Positions 36,847 to 46,684 are shown, counted from the stretch's first letter. The stretch is 64,000 bases of DNA from Bradyrhizobium yuanmingense (GCF_900094575.1 NZ_FMAE01000002.1:248001-312000), one strand, 5' to 3'. Notes: a model not told the origin generated them from the letters alone. A program made the numbers and translations.

Positions 36847-37335
36847 ATGACCAACGGTAACGGTACCCCTCCCGAGGCGGCCCAGGCTCCCCAGCTCAAC
36901 GTGCTGGCGCAATACACCAAGGACCTCTCGTTCGAAAATCCCAACGCGCCGAGCTCGCTGCAGCCACAGAGCCAGCCGCCGCAGATCAACATCCAGATCA
37001 ACGTCAACGCCAACAATCTCAGTGAACAGGAATTCGAGGTGACGTTGTCGGTCGAGGGCAAGGCCGAGACCGCCGGTAAAGTGATGTTCTCGTTCGAGCT
37101 CGCCTATGCCGGCGTGTTCCGGATCGTCAACGTGCCCAAGGAGAACCTGCACCCGCTGGTCATGATCGAGTGCCCGCGCCTGCTGTTCCCGTTCGCACGC
37201 GAGATTATTGCGACGGCGGTGCGCGATGGCGGGTTCCCGCCGCTGATGCTGGATCCGGTCGACTTCGTCGGTCTCTACCGCCAGAACATGGAGCGGCAAA
37301 TGGCCGCTCAGGGCGGACAGGCCGGTCAGGCCTGA
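36847..37335 (+). CDS. secB: Protein-export chaperone SecB
   Basis: Tetrameric cytoplasmic chaperone that holds preproteins unfolded for SecA. The 162-aa protein begins with a Gly/Pro/Ala-rich tail, then [46 protein letters not shown] and [39 protein letters not shown], all typical. GGAGAC precedes the ATG. Its last ten bases overlap the end of convergent dnaQ. Confidence 0.98.
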   Translation: MTNGNGTPPEAAQAPQLNVLAQYTKDLSFENPNAPSSLQPQSQPPQINIQINVNANNLSEQEFEVTLSVEGKAETAGKVMFSFELAYAGVFRIVNVPKENLHPLVMIECPRLLFPFAREIIATAVRDGGFPPLMLDPVDFVGLYRQNMERQMAAQGGQAGQA

Positions 37336-38048
37336 GCCGCCGCCAGCGCGACTGGAGCGGGCAGGTACTCGTTCCAGATCGCCTTGTCGCCGAGCGTTGC
37401 GATGAAGGCCCGATGAGCCTCGCGCTCGGCTTCGGAAATCCGCGGCGCGAGCGGCACCGGGCGTTGCCGCCGCGGCGCGTCGCCGGCGCTATTGACCCTG
37501 ATCTCCTCGGCGTCCGAGGCCAGCAGCAGCTGCGACTGCCGCGCTCCGACCAGATCGACATAGACCTCGGCGAGCAGCTCGGCGTCCAGCAGCGCGCCGT
37601 GCTTGGTACGGTGTGAATTGTCGATCGAATAGCGCGAGCAGAGATCGTCGAGCCGGTTGGACACGCCGGGATGCTTGCGACGCGCCAGCAGCAGCGTATC
37701 GACCAGGCGCTCGCGCGGGATCGCGGCGCGCTTGATGCGGTCGAGCTCGGCGTTGATGAAGCCGATGTCGAACGAGGCGTTGTGGATCACCAGCGGGGCG
37801 TCGCCGATGAACGCCAGAAAGTCGTCGGCGACCTCGTGAAACAACGGCTTGGTCGCCAGGAATTCGGACGACAATCCGTGTACCGCGAACGCTTCCGCCG
37901 GCATGTCCCGCTCGGGGTTGATGTAGACGTGATACGTCTGTCCGGTCGGCATGCGGTTGAAGATCTCGACGCAGCCGATCTCGACCAACCGATCGCCGCG
38001 CAGCGGATCGAGGCCGGTGGTTTCGGTGTCGAGGACGATTTCGCGCAT
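37326..38048 (-). CDS. dnaQ: DNA polymerase III epsilon subunit
   Basis: 3'-5' proofreading exonuclease of the replicase. The 240-aa protein has Exo I ([25 protein letters not shown]), Exo II ([19 protein letters not shown]) and Exo III ([17 protein letters not shown]), giving the DEDDh residues. The C-terminal segment (about 195-235) would bind the alpha subunit. It starts 29 bases after the coaE stop and is the last gene of the PpsR-maf-coaE-dnaQ operon. Confidence 0.97.
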   Translation of the reverse strand: MREIVLDTETTGLDPLRGDRLVEIGCVEIFNRMPTGQTYHVYINPERDMPAEAFAVHGLSSEFLATKPLFHEVADDFLAFIGDAPLVIHNASFDIGFINAELDRIKRAAIPRERLVDTLLLARRKHPGVSNRLDDLCSRYSIDNSHRTKHGALLDAELLAEVYVDLVGARQSQLLLASDAEEIRVNSAGDAPRRQRPVPLAPRISEAEREAHRAFIATLGDKAIWNEYLPAPVALAAAQA

Positions 38049-38077
38049 GTCTCTTGGAAGCCGTGTGAGGCGGCGAA

Positions 38078-38677
38078 TCAGGTCCGCCGCTGCGGCATCT
38101 TAACGACCTCGGCCAGGATGTGCGCGATTTGGGCCCGCACGGGGTCAAGTCCGTGTGAGGTATCCACCACGAAATCGGCCCGCTTGCGCTTCTCGGCATC
38201 CGGCATCTGCTTGGCGATGATGGCATCGAGCTTGGCCTCGTCCATCGTGCCGCGCGCCAGCACCCGCTGGCGCTGCAGCTCGGGCGAGGTCGAGACCACG
38301 ACCACGGCATCGACCCGCTTCTCGCCGCCGGTCTCGAACAGCAGCGGGATGTCCAGCACCACGACCGGCGCCTTGGCGGCCTCGGCGTCGGCAAAGAATT
38401 TCTGCCGGGACGCGCCGAGCATGGGATGAACGATCTGCTCGAGCTGCTTGATCGCGGCGGGATCGTGCACGACACGCGCCGACAGCTTTTGCCGGTCGAC
38501 CTTGCCATTCGCGGTGGTGCCGGGGAAGGCGGCCTCGATCGCGGGAGCGGCCTCGCCCTCATAGAGCTGATGCACGGCGGCATCGGCGTCGTAGACGGGG
38601 ACGCCGGCCTCCGCGAACAATGTCGCGGTGGTGGATTTGCCCATCCCGATCGAGCCGGTCAGTCCGAGAATTCGCAT
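38078..38677 (-). CDS. coaE: Dephospho-CoA kinase
   Basis: Last enzyme of coenzyme A synthesis; phosphorylates the ribose of dephospho-CoA. From ATG at 38677 (199 aa; an ATG two codons upstream is equally possible) it shows the P-loop [26 protein letters not shown], and [22 protein letters not shown]. It lies directly between maf and dnaQ; aroE, which sits between maf and coaE in several alphaproteobacteria, is missing. Confidence 0.97.
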   Translation of the reverse strand: MRILGLTGSIGMGKSTTATLFAEAGVPVYDADAAVHQLYEGEAAPAIEAAFPGTTANGKVDRQKLSARVVHDPAAIKQLEQIVHPMLGASRQKFFADAEAAKAPVVVLDIPLLFETGGEKRVDAVVVVSTSPELQRQRVLARGTMDEAKLDAIIAKQMPDAEKRKRADFVVDTSHGLDPVRAQIAHILAEVVKMPQRRT

Positions 38678-38700
38678 CAGCACCCAGCCTTCTCTCGCAT

Positions 38701-39309
38701 CTACACCGCAATTAGCTGCTCGCTGCGCAGATACGCAAGCAGCGGCAGCAGCGGCAGGCCGAGAATGGTGAAATGGTCGCCCTCGATGCGCTCGAACAGA
38801 TGGATGCCGAGGCCCTCGAGCTGATAGGCGCCGACGCTTCTGGTCACAGCGTCGCCCGCGGCGTCGAGATAGGCCGAAAGATCGGCTTCGCTCATTCCCC
38901 GCATGGTCATGCGCGCCACGGAAACGTCCTCGAAGAGAATCCTGCCATCCTGCGCCACGGCGACGGCGGAATTCAGCTCGTGCGTCTGACCGGCGAGATC
39001 GCGCAATTGCGCCAGCGCCTGGGTGCGGCCTGCCGGCTTATTGAAGAGACGGCTCCCGAGCGCCAGCGTCTGGTCGGCGCCGATCACATAATGTCCGGGA
39101 TAGCAGGCAGAAACAGCCTTGGCCTTTTCGCGGGCCAACAGCAGGGCGATCTCGCGCGGGTTGGAGAGCTTTGACGCGGCCTGGATGCCACGCTCGTCGA
39201 TATCAGCGGTGACGGCTTCGAATTCGAGCCCGGCATTGGCCAGCAGCATTTTGCGCGCGCTGCTTTGCGAGGCCAGGATCAACGGACTTTTGCCGCGCCA
39301 CAGACTCAT
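38701..39309 (-). CDS. maf: Maf family nucleotide pyrophosphatase
   Basis: Hydrolyses non-canonical or modified nucleoside triphosphates; some Maf proteins influence septum formation. From ATG at 39309 ([28 protein letters not shown]) the 202-residue protein shows the S-x-S-x-x-R start motif, [10 protein letters not shown] and [32 protein letters not shown] at 39318, immediately abutting the upstream stop, is an alternative start. Confidence 0.96.
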   Translation of the reverse strand: MSLWRGKSPLILASQSSARKMLLANAGLEFEAVTADIDERGIQAASKLSNPREIALLLAREKAKAVSACYPGHYVIGADQTLALGSRLFNKPAGRTQALAQLRDLAGQTHELNSAVAVAQDGRILFEDVSVARMTMRGMSEADLSAYLDAAGDAVTRSVGAYQLEGLGIHLFERIEGDHFTILGLPLLPLLAYLRSEQLIAV

Positions 39310-39318
39310 CGGCGACAC

Positions 39319-40164
39319 TTACTCGGACGGCCGGTTGCGCTGACGATCGCTATACAGCTTCATGATCGCCGCCGCGGTTTCCTCGATGGAGCGGCGCGTG
39401 ACGTCCAGCAGCGGCCAGTCATGCTTGGCGCTCAGCTTGCGCGCGAACGCGACCTCCTCCGTGACCGACTGCTTGTCGGTGTAGGTATCGCTACCGCTGC
39501 TGGACTCGGCGCCCATGGACAGCAGGCGGTTCTGCCGGATCTGAATCAGGCGTTCCGGCGTCGCGTGCAGGCTGACCACCAGCGGCCGCGTCAGCGTCTC
39601 CAACTGCGGGGGCACCGGAATGCCCGGCACCAGCGGCACGTTGGCGGTGCGAATGCCGCGATTGGCGAGATAGATCGATGTCGGCGTCTTCGATGTCCGG
39701 GACACCCCGACCAGTACCACGTCGGCCTCGTCGAGACCTTCGACATGCTGACCGTCGTCATGGATCATCGTGTAGTTCAAGGCATCGATGCGCTTGAAAT
39801 ATTCCGCGTTGAGCACGTGCTGGGCGCCGACACGGCCGGTGGTCGCTGCTCCCAGATAGGCCTCGAACAGCTGCATCACCGGTCCGATGATCGACAGGCT
39901 CGGAACATTGATCTGCTTGCACTTATCCTCGAGTCTGGCGACCAGATCCTTCTCGAGCAGCGTGAACAGCACGATCCCTGGCGCTTCCTCGATCTCATCA
40001 AGCACGCGGTCGAGCTGCTTCTGGCTGCGCACCAGCGGATAGACGTGCTCGACCGGCGTCACGTTTGCGTATTGGGCCGCGACTGCGCGCGCCACGGTGA
40101 TGAGCGTCTCACCCGTGGAGTCCGAGACCAGGTGGAGATGGAAATAATTGTTCGAGGTCGGCAC
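39319..40164 (-). CDS. Kinase/pyrophosphorylase (PpsR, DUF299 family)
   Basis: Family of bifunctional regulators that phosphorylate and dephosphorylate PEP synthase or pyruvate phosphate dikinase on a threonine. The 281-aa protein has the family start [26 protein letters not shown], the P-loop-like [18 protein letters not shown] and [14 protein letters not shown]. This is the same gene as RP001, which borders the replication origin in Caulobacter and Rickettsia. The gap upstream of it is the candidate oriC. Confidence 0.95.
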   Translation of the reverse strand: MPTSNNYFHLHLVSDSTGETLITVARAVAAQYANVTPVEHVYPLVRSQKQLDRVLDEIEEAPGIVLFTLLEKDLVARLEDKCKQINVPSLSIIGPVMQLFEAYLGAATTGRVGAQHVLNAEYFKRIDALNYTMIHDDGQHVEGLDEADVVLVGVSRTSKTPTSIYLANRGIRTANVPLVPGIPVPPQLETLTRPLVVSLHATPERLIQIRQNRLLSMGAESSSGSDTYTDKQSVTEEVAFARKLSAKHDWPLLDVTRRSIEETAAAIMKLYSDRQRNRPSE

Positions 40165-40502
40165 AAAAACCCTTTGAATTTCGTTGGGGTGGTTTGTGGA
40201 TTTCTGTGGAGCTTAACCTCTCGGAAAGGGATGTGCGACACCAGGGGCGGGACAAGGCGTGATTTTCTTCACACCGCTGCCGGTCAGGACAAATCCGACG
40301 CTCCGCCGAGAGGGAAGCGGGATTGCGCGGACAAGTCCCTTGATAAGCTGCCGATACAATCGCGCAAGCCTTTGAAGCCGGCTGACTTATCGGAAGTCGA
40401 CAAAGGCTGTCCGGAATATGTGGATGGATGTGAACAAGCGCGCGTGAACGCGCGGACGGAATTGCGTGAGTCCAATCCACGGTCACATAGACTCAAACCT
40501 TA

Positions 40503-40517
40503 AGAATCTAAGATTCT
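40503..40517. other. AT-rich palindrome with two GANTC sites inside the candidate oriC
   Basis: AGAATCT-A-AGATTCT, 7-bp arms with one central base; each arm contains a GANTC (CcrM methylation) site. It lies in the most AT-rich part of the region and could belong to the unwinding element. Confidence 0.55.
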
Positions 40518-40564
40518 AGATTTGAGGAAGGCGCTACAGAGGGATATGTGTGCGGGGTAAGACC

Positions 40565-40579
40565 TTAACGGGTTCTTAC
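40565..40579 (+). promoter_or_regulatory. CtrA-like box in the candidate oriC
   Basis: TTAA-CGGGTTC-TTAC matches seven of eight bases of TTAA-N7-TTAA, 46 bases before hemJ. In Caulobacter, CtrA binds such sites in the origin to block initiation. Confidence 0.35.
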
Positions 40580-40625
40580 TATCCCCAGCGTTCCCCGCGC
40601 TGGGCAGCAAGCCGGACCCCCGAAA

Positions 40626-41060
40626 ATGTTCGAAGACGTCTATCTCTGGATCAAGGCGCTGCACGTGATCGCCGTCATCTCCTGGATGGCCGGCATGCTC
40701 TACCTGCCGCGGCTGTTCGTCTATCACTGCGAGGCCGAAATCGGCTCGAAGCAGTCGGAGACGTTCAAGGTGATGGAACGCCGGCTGCTCAAGGCGATCA
40801 TCAACCCCGCGATGATGGTCACCTGGCTCGCCGGGCTCTATCTCGCCTGGTCCGGCCATTGGTTCTCGTTCGGCTGGCTGCACGTCAAACTGGCACTGGT
40901 CCTCGTGCTCTCGGCGGTCCACGGCTATTTTTCACGCTGGGTCAAGGATTTCGCCGCCGATCGTCGCCCGCGAAGCCAGAAATTCTATCGGATTATCAAC
41001 GAGGTGCCGACCGTCCTGATGATTTTCATCGTTATCATGGTGATCGTGAAGCCGTTCTAG
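40626..41060 (+). CDS. hemJ: Protoporphyrinogen IX oxidase HemJ
   Basis: Membrane enzyme oxidising protoporphyrinogen IX to protoporphyrin IX in heme synthesis. The 144-aa protein has four membrane helices and the family marks WIKALHVIAVISWMAGMLYLPRLFVYH (with the conserved His residues), ERRLLKAIINPAMMVTWLAGLYL and HVKLALVLVLSAVHGYFSRW. In Rhizobium relatives hemE usually lies between the origin and this gene; it is not present here. Confidence 0.94.
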   Translation: MFEDVYLWIKALHVIAVISWMAGMLYLPRLFVYHCEAEIGSKQSETFKVMERRLLKAIINPAMMVTWLAGLYLAWSGHWFSFGWLHVKLALVLVLSAVHGYFSRWVKDFAADRRPRSQKFYRIINEVPTVLMIFIVIMVIVKPF

Positions 41061-41094
41061 GCAAACTGCGCGACGATTCGCTCAGCGCTTCGGC

Positions 41095-41123
41095 TTGCGG
41101 AGCGCTAGGCGATTTTCTATATT
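41095..41123 (+). promoter_or_regulatory. Candidate promoter of rho
   Basis: TTGCGG (41095-41100) and TATATT (41118-41123) with a 17-base spacer, in the gap between hemJ and rho. It would give a leader of roughly 185 bases, rich in C in its second half, which is consistent with Rho autoregulation. Confidence 0.5.
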
Positions 41124-41315
41124 ATCGATATCCCACCCAACGCAGGCGGATGTGGTTGTGTCCGAGCCTTCCAGAGGCCGGACCCCGCATCAGGATTGAA
41201 GCCTCACCGGCGTTCACCTTGCCAGACCTGCGGACCTTACCTGCACCTGCTCGCGTCCGCATTTCAGAGCCTCCTCGCACCCCCTCTTTTCAGGTTACCC
41301 CACAGGACCACCCCA

Positions 41316-42581
41316 ATGCGGGAAATCAAACTCGAAGACCTCAAGTCCAAAACGCCGGCCGAGCTCGTCTCGTTCGCGGAGGAGAATGGGGTCGAGAATG
41401 CCAGCACCATGCGCAAGCAGGAGCTGCTGTTCGCCATCCTCAAGCAGCTGGCGCTCGCCGAGACCGATATTGTCGGCCAGGGCGTCGTCGAAGTTCTCTC
41501 CGACGGCTTCGGCTTTCTCCGCTCGCCCGACGCGAATTATCTGCCGGGTCCTGACGACATCTACGTCTCGCCCTCGCAGATCCGCCGTTTCGGCCTGCGC
41601 ACCGGCGACACCATCGAAGGTCACATCCGCAGCCCGAAAGAGGGCGAGCGCTACTTCGCGCTGCTGAAGGTCAACACGCTCAATTTCGAGGATCCGGAAA
41701 AGGCCAAGCACAAGGTCAATTTCGACAACCTCACGCCGCTGTTTCCGAATCAGCGTTTCCGCATGGAGATCGACGATCCCACGCGGAAAGACCTGTCTGC
41801 ACGCGTGATCGACATCGTCGCGCCCATCGGCAAGGGCCAGCGCGCCTTGATCGTGGCACCGCCGCGTACCGGTAAAACCGTGCTGATGCAGAACATCGCG
41901 CATTCGATCACGCACAATCACCCCGAATGCTATCTGATCGTGCTCTTGATCGACGAACGTCCGGAAGAAGTCACGGACATGCAGCGCTCGGTGAAGGGCG
42001 AGGTGGTGTCTTCGACCTTCGACGAGCCGGCGGTGCGCCACGTCCAGGTCGCCGAGATGGTGATCGAGAAGGCAAAACGCCTGGTCGAGCATGGCCGCGA
42101 CGTCGTGATCCTGCTCGATTCGATCACGCGCTTGGGGCGCGCCTACAACACCGTGGTGCCGTCATCCGGCAAGGTGCTGACCGGCGGTGTCGACGCCAAC
42201 GCGCTGCAGCGCCCGAAGCGCTTCTTCGGCGCGGCCCGCAACATCGAGGAGGGCGGCTCGCTGACCATCATCGCGACCGCGCTGGTCGATACCGGCAGCC
42301 GCATGGACGAAGTCATCTTCGAAGAGTTCAAGGGCACCGGTAACTCGGAGCTGATCCTGGACCGCAAGGTCTCGGACAAGCGCACCTTCCCGGCGATCGA
42401 TATCTCGCGCTCCGGCACCCGCAAGGAGGAGCTCATCACCGATCCGCAGGTGCTCAAGAAGATGTACGTGCTCCGCCGCATCCTCAATCCGATGGGGACG
42501 ATGGACGCGATCGACTTCCTGCTCGACAAGCTGCGCTCGACCAAGAGCAATTCGGAGTTCTTCGACTCCATGAATACCTGA
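41316..42581 (+). CDS. rho: Transcription termination factor Rho
   Basis: RNA-dependent hexameric ATPase that ends transcription. From ATG at 41316 it has 421 residues: N-terminal domain ([39 protein letters not shown]), cold-shock-like RNA-binding domain ([40 protein letters not shown]), Walker A APPRTGKT (about 181-188), [10 protein letters not shown] and the Q/R loops ([20 protein letters not shown]). In-frame sequence runs upstream to 41196 but lacks family similarity. A strong intrinsic terminator follows. Confidence 0.99.
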   Translation: MREIKLEDLKSKTPAELVSFAEENGVENASTMRKQELLFAILKQLALAETDIVGQGVVEVLSDGFGFLRSPDANYLPGPDDIYVSPSQIRRFGLRTGDTIEGHIRSPKEGERYFALLKVNTLNFEDPEKAKHKVNFDNLTPLFPNQRFRMEIDDPTRKDLSARVIDIVAPIGKGQRALIVAPPRTGKTVLMQNIAHSITHNHPECYLIVLLIDERPEEVTDMQRSVKGEVVSSTFDEPAVRHVQVAEMVIEKAKRLVEHGRDVVILLDSITRLGRAYNTVVPSSGKVLTGGVDANALQRPKRFFGAARNIEEGGSLTIIATALVDTGSRMDEVIFEEFKGTGNSELILDRKVSDKRTFPAIDISRSGTRKEELITDPQVLKKMYVLRRILNPMGTMDAIDFLLDKLRSTKSNSEFFDSMNT

Positions 42582-42603
42582 GTGCACTGCAATAAAGACT
42601 TCC

Positions 42604-42626
42604 GGGCGCCTTCGGGCGCCCTTTTT
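42604..42626 (+). terminator. Intrinsic terminator of rho
   Basis: GGGCGCC-TTCG-GGCGCCC stem-loop (42604-42621) with a UUCG tetraloop followed by TTTTT. It begins 23 bases after the rho stop codon. Confidence 0.93.
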
Positions 42627-42697
42627 GTTGCGGTTTTGCTGCAGCGAAGGTGCAGCATGAGCGGCGGCGGGTACCCCGATTTCCGTTTCTTCTTAAG

Positions 42698-42713
42698 CTG
42701 TTGATATCAACAG
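42698..42713. promoter_or_regulatory. 16-bp perfect palindrome between rho and mnmE
   Basis: CTGTTGATATCAACAG in the 310-base gap 42582-42891. It lacks the four-base spacer of an FNR/FixK box. The same gap holds TGCACTGCAA at 42584-42593 and its exact inverse at 42784-42793. No small gene is seen. mnmE expression may be controlled here, but the protein is unknown. Confidence 0.45.
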
Positions 42714-42891
42714 GTAATCCTTGAAATTCTGGTGGGCCTCTCCTCCTGCGATCAGGCAAACTGCAGCAGAATGCTGCGGTTATGTTGCAGTGCAAAATCG
42801 ATTTACTGGAGAATCTGGTGCGGCAAATCCGGTTGGCTCGACCGCAAAAAACGGACGTTTGCGTTTTTGGCCACAGCCGGACAAATAGGTC

Positions 42892-44247
42892 ATGCATCCG
42901 CGAGACCAGACCATCTTTGCGCTGTCATCGGGGCGGGCGCCCAGCGCGATCGCCGTGGTCCGCGTCTCCGGCGCGCAAGCCGGCGCGGCGCTAATGACGC
43001 TTGCGGGCCGGCTGCCGGCACCGCGACAGGCGAGCCGCCGGCTGCTCCGGGACGGCGCGGGCCAGCCGATCGACGATGCGGTCGTGCTCTGGTTTCCAGG
43101 ACCGGCCAGCGCGACCGGCGAGGATGTTGCCGAGTTTCACGTTCATGGCGGCCGGGCGGTGCTGGCGGCGCTTTTCGCTGCAATTTCCGATATCCCGAAT
43201 ACGCGTGCGGCCGACCCCGGCGAGTTCACGCGCCGCGCCTTCGAGAATGGCAAGCTCGACCTGACCGAGGCCGAGGGGCTCGACGACCTCATTCACGCCG
43301 ACACCGATCGCCAGCGCCGCCAAGCGCTGCGCCAATTGCAGGGCCTGCTTGGCGACCGCGCGCGCGACTGGCGCGAGCGCATCATCGAGGCCTCCGCGCT
43401 GATCGAGGCCGGCATCGATTTTTCCGATGAAGGCGACGTGCCGGCGGAGCTGCGGGCGCCGGCGGTGAAAGCGATCAGAGCGCTTCACGACGAAATCACG
43501 AAAGTGCTTGCGGCACAGGGGCATTCTGAACGGCTGCGCGAGGGCCTTGTCGTTGCCATCGCCGGCGAGCCGAATGTCGGCAAGTCGACGCTGATCAACC
43601 AGCTCGCGCGCCGCGAGGTCGCGATCGTCTCGCCGCATGCCGGCACGACGCGCGACGTCATCGAGGTGCAGCTCGACCTCGACGGCTATCCCGTCACGGT
43701 CATCGACACCGCTGGCATCCGCGAGACCGACGATCCGGTCGAGCAGGAAGGCGTGCGCCGCGCCCGCGCGCGCGCCGAGGACGCCGACCTGGTGCTGTGG
43801 CTGGTGGAGGGCGGACAAGCCGTCGATCCGGATACAATGCGCTCGCGCTGGACATTGGCGGACGGTGCTGTTCCGTCCGGCGGCTCGGTCTGGATCGTGC
43901 GCAACAAGATTGATCTCGGCAGGGTCGGAGCAGCCAGGCCGAGCGAGTTCGGGATCTCGGCAAGCCGGGGCGACGGCATGCCTGAGCTGGTCGAGGCGCT
44001 GGTGAAATTCGCTTCGGAGTTCTTCGGAACCACCGAGGGCGCCATGGTGACCCGGGCGCGCCAGCGCGAATTGTTGAGCCGGGCCTCAGCCAGCTTGCGC
44101 CGGAGTCTGGACCTTGTAGAACACGGCGAGGAGCTCGCGGCCGAAGAGCTGCGGGCGGCCGCCTATGCCCTAGGCCGGCTCTTGGGCCGGGTAGACGTCG
44201 AGGACGTCCTTGGGGCCATCTTCCAGAAGTTCTGCATTGGAAAGTAG
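42892..44247 (+). CDS. mnmE: tRNA modification GTPase MnmE
   Basis: With MnmG, modifies U34 (cmnm5U) of some tRNAs. The 451-aa protein has the N-terminal folate-binding domain ([51 protein letters not shown]), a G domain inserted into the helical domain with G1 GEPNVGKS (about 226-233), G3 [10 protein letters not shown], and G4 NKID, and the C-terminal FCIGK with the catalytic Cys448. Start ATG at 42892. Confidence 0.98.
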   Translation: MHPRDQTIFALSSGRAPSAIAVVRVSGAQAGAALMTLAGRLPAPRQASRRLLRDGAGQPIDDAVVLWFPGPASATGEDVAEFHVHGGRAVLAALFAAISDIPNTRAADPGEFTRRAFENGKLDLTEAEGLDDLIHADTDRQRRQALRQLQGLLGDRARDWRERIIEASALIEAGIDFSDEGDVPAELRAPAVKAIRALHDEITKVLAAQGHSERLREGLVVAIAGEPNVGKSTLINQLARREVAIVSPHAGTTRDVIEVQLDLDGYPVTVIDTAGIRETDDPVEQEGVRRARARAEDADLVLWLVEGGQAVDPDTMRSRWTLADGAVPSGGSVWIVRNKIDLGRVGAARPSEFGISASRGDGMPELVEALVKFASEFFGTTEGAMVTRARQRELLSRASASLRRSLDLVEHGEELAAEELRAAAYALGRLLGRVDVEDVLGAIFQKFCIGK

Positions 44248-44289
44248 GGCTAGTCCTTCATTATAGACTAGCCCTTGTTCCATTTCTTC

Positions 44290-44305
44290 TGTTTCACGTG
44301 AAACA
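44290..44305. other. parS site 1 (perfect)
   Basis: TGTTTCACGTGAAACA, the exact 16-bp parS palindrome bound by ParB, 42 bases after the mnmE stop. Confidence 0.95.
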
Positions 44306-44335
44306 GGGGGCCAGTTCGGCGCAGTGGTTTCGAGT

Positions 44336-44351
44336 TGTTTCACGTGAAACA
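44336..44351. other. parS site 2 (perfect)
   Basis: Second exact copy of TGTTTCACGTGAAACA, 46 bases after site 1 measured start to start. Confidence 0.95.
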
Positions 44352-44439
44352 GCACGAGCACCAGCGGACCAATGCCGTCCCGTTGCGATCTGACATACTT
44401 CAGTGTGGTGAAAGTCGAGGTGATAGCCGGGGCCAACCT

Positions 44440-44520
44440 CGTCATTGCGAGCGCAGCGAAGCAATCCAGACTGTCTCCGCGGAGGGATTTCCGGATTGCT
44501 TCGCTGCGCTCGCAATGACG
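44440..44520. repeat. Palindromic repeat type E, copy 1 (perfect 28-bp arms)
   Basis: CGTCATTGCGAGCGCAGCGA... and its exact inverse form 28-bp arms around a 25-base centre. It is inserted between parS sites 2 and 3. A second copy lies at 49399-49478 and an end fragment at 57632-57644. Confidence 0.92.
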
Positions 44521-44610
44521 GGGTATGTGGCGATTGCCTTGCGTCCGACTGATGGCTCCCATGGCGGGACAACAGGACGACGACATCACGGGCCGTAAAG
44601 CCCCCGATCT

Positions 44611-44626
44611 TGTTTCACGTGAAACA
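44611..44626. other. parS site 3 (perfect)
   Basis: Third exact copy of TGTTTCACGTGAAACA, in the gap between mnmE and mnmG (44248-44772), which otherwise holds no gene. Confidence 0.95.
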
Positions 44627-44701
44627 CCATAAACGGATCAATGCAGCTCCTACTGTGCATGGGGTTGTTTTCGCTAAAGTGCTTCCGACTTGGGCCGCGC
44701 C

Positions 44702-44717
44702 TGTTTCACGTGGAACA
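44702..44717. other. parS site 4 (one mismatch)
   Basis: TGTTTCACGTGGAACA, one base off the parS consensus, 55 bases before the mnmG start. Confidence 0.85.
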
Positions 44718-44772
44718 TGTGACCCCGAGTTTCCACTTCCGGCTTTCTCGCCTCTAAGCTAGAAGTCCGTCC

Positions 44773-46653
44773 ATGCGAACAGAGCGAGAGAGCTTCGACG
44801 TCATCGTCATCGGCGGCGGTCACGCCGGCTGTGAGGCCGCGGCTGCGTCTGCCCGGATGGGTGCGACGACCGCTCTGGTAACGCACCGTTTCTCGACCGT
44901 TGGCGCGATGTCCTGCAATCCCGCCATCGGCGGGCTCGGCAAAGGGCATCTGGTCCGCGAGGTCGATGCGCTCGACGGCCTGATGGGCCGTGTGGGCGAT
45001 GCCGGCGGCATTCAGTTTCGCGTTCTCAATCGTCGGAAAGGTCCGGCCGTCCGCGGTCCGCGGGCCCAGGCCGACCGCAAGCTCTACGCGGCGGCGATGC
45101 AGGCCGCGATCCGCCAGACCGAAGGTCTTTCCGTCATCGAGGGCGAAGCCGACGAGCTGGTTGTAGTCGATGGCCGGGTGTCCGGGCTTCGCCTGGCCGA
45201 CGGCCGGGAGCTCCGGGCAGGGGCCGTTGTCGTGACCACCGGCACCTTCCTCCGCGGTCTCATCCATCTCGGCGAGAAGAACTGGCCCGCCGGACGCGTC
45301 GGCGAGGCGCCTGCGATGGGCCTTTCCAGCTCCTTCGAGCGCGCCGGCTTCACTCTTGGACGTCTCAAGACCGGGACGCCGCCGCGTCTCGACGGCACCA
45401 CCATCGACTGGTCCGCAGTCGAGATGCAGCCCGGCGACGAGCCGCCGGAGCCGTTCTCGGTGATGACCGAGCGGATCACGACGCCGCAGATCCAGTGCGG
45501 GATCACCCGGACCACGTCCGCGACCCATGAGGTGATCCGGGCCAATGTCCATCGCTCCCCGATGTACTCCGGCCAGATCAAGAGCTCCGGTCCACGCTAT
45601 TGCCCCTCGATCGAGGACAAGATCGTCCGCTTCGGCGACCGCGACGGTCACCAGATCTTTCTGGAGCCGGAAGGGCTCGACGACACGACCGTCTATCCCA
45701 ACGGCATCTCGACCTCGCTCCCCGAAGAGGTCCAGCTCGCGATCCTTGCCAGCATCCCCGGCCTGGAGCGGGTGAGGATGGTCCGTCCCGGCTACGCCAT
45801 CGAATACGACCACATCGATCCCCGCGAGCTCGATCCGACCCTCCAGACCAAGCGTCTGCGCGGTCTCTTCCTGGCCGGGCAGATCAATGGCACCACCGGA
45901 TATGAGGAAGCCGCCGGGCAGGGCATTGTCGCCGGCCTGAATGCCGCGCTCTCCGCCAGCGGTGCCGCGCTCACCGTGTTCGACCGTGCCGACGGCTATC
46001 TCGGTGTGATGATCGACGACCTCGTCACCCGCGGGATCAGCGAGCCCTATCGCATGTTCACCTCCAGGGCCGAGTACCGGCTGACCCTGCGAGCCGACAA
46101 TGCCGACCAGCGTCTGACCGAGAAAGGGATCGCTCTGGGATGTGTCGGCAGCGCCCGGATCAGGCATCATCGCGCCAAGATGGACGCCCTGAACGCTGCC
46201 CGGACGTTGTCGAAGTCCCTGACCATCACCCCGAACGAAGCCATCAAGCACGGGCTGTCGCTGAACCGGGACGGCCAACGCCGCTCGGCGTTCGAGCTGA
46301 TGGCCTATCCGGAGATCGGCTGGAGCCAGGTCCGCGCGATCTGGCCTGAGCTGTCGGCCATCGATCCCGTCATCGCGACCCATCTTGAGATCGACGCCAA
46401 GTACGACGTCTACCTGGAGCGCCAGAGCGCCGACGTCGAAGCCTTCCGGCGCGACGAGGGTATGGTGCTGGCGGATGTCGATTACCAGCTCGTGCCCGGT
46501 CTCTCCAATGAAGTGCGCGCCAAGCTGGAGAAGGCACGACCGTTCACCGTCGGCCAGGCCGGCCGGATCGACGGGATGACGCCGGCGGCGCTCGGCATTC
46601 TCGCGGCCTATCTCCGCCGCGAGGCACGGAAGACTTCCAAAGCAATCGCATAA
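44773..46653 (+). CDS. mnmG: tRNA uridine-5-carboxymethylaminomethyl modification enzyme MnmG
   Basis: FAD-dependent partner of MnmE. The 626-aa protein begins with the dinucleotide fold [23 protein letters not shown], then [60 protein letters not shown] and [17 protein letters not shown], with the C-terminal helical domain after about residue 550. ATG at 44773. The gene sits between parS sites 4 and 5. Confidence 0.98.
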   Translation: MRTERESFDVIVIGGGHAGCEAAAASARMGATTALVTHRFSTVGAMSCNPAIGGLGKGHLVREVDALDGLMGRVGDAGGIQFRVLNRRKGPAVRGPRAQADRKLYAAAMQAAIRQTEGLSVIEGEADELVVVDGRVSGLRLADGRELRAGAVVVTTGTFLRGLIHLGEKNWPAGRVGEAPAMGLSSSFERAGFTLGRLKTGTPPRLDGTTIDWSAVEMQPGDEPPEPFSVMTERITTPQIQCGITRTTSATHEVIRANVHRSPMYSGQIKSSGPRYCPSIEDKIVRFGDRDGHQIFLEPEGLDDTTVYPNGISTSLPEEVQLAILASIPGLERVRMVRPGYAIEYDHIDPRELDPTLQTKRLRGLFLAGQINGTTGYEEAAGQGIVAGLNAALSASGAALTVFDRADGYLGVMIDDLVTRGISEPYRMFTSRAEYRLTLRADNADQRLTEKGIALGCVGSARIRHHRAKMDALNAARTLSKSLTITPNEAIKHGLSLNRDGQRRSAFELMAYPEIGWSQVRAIWPELSAIDPVIATHLEIDAKYDVYLERQSADVEAFRRDEGMVLADVDYQLVPGLSNEVRAKLEKARPFTVGQAGRIDGMTPAALGILAAYLRREARKTSKAIA

Positions 46654-46668
46654 AGCCAATCGCATAGG

Positions 46669-46684
46669 CGTTTCACGTGAAACA
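46669..46684. other. parS site 5 (one mismatch)
   Basis: CGTTTCACGTGAAACA, one mismatch at the first base, 15 bases after the mnmG stop codon. It overlaps a GTG that could otherwise be read as an rsmG start. Confidence 0.88.

Larger units (their letters stand above)
40165..40625. other. Candidate chromosomal replication origin (oriC)
   Basis: A 461-base gap with no gene, between the RP001-type gene (leftward) and hemJ (rightward), the usual alphaproteobacterial oriC position. DnaA-box-like sites (consensus TTATNCACA): 40265-40273 (TTCTTCACA, one mismatch), 40429-40437 (reverse strand, TTGTTCACA, one mismatch), and 40195-40203 and 40419-40427 (reverse strand, two mismatches each). The sites at 40419 and 40429 lie in tandem, 10 bp apart. 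Four GANTC sites at 40468, 40490, 40504 and 40512; AT-rich block 40495-40525; CtrA-like site 40565-40579. All genes for several kb on both sides point away from it. Confidence 0.72.

Noticed and set aside
40165..40625. Remnant of hemE before hemJ
   Set aside because: No reading frame resembling uroporphyrinogen decarboxylase is found in any frame of the gap.
41196..41315. In-frame N-terminal extension of Rho
   Set aside because: The extension is not similar to Rho, and the standard Rho start [10 protein letters not shown] is at 41316.
42698..42713. FNR/FixK box before mnmE
   Set aside because: TTGAT and ATCAA are directly joined without the four-base spacer required for FNR-type sites.
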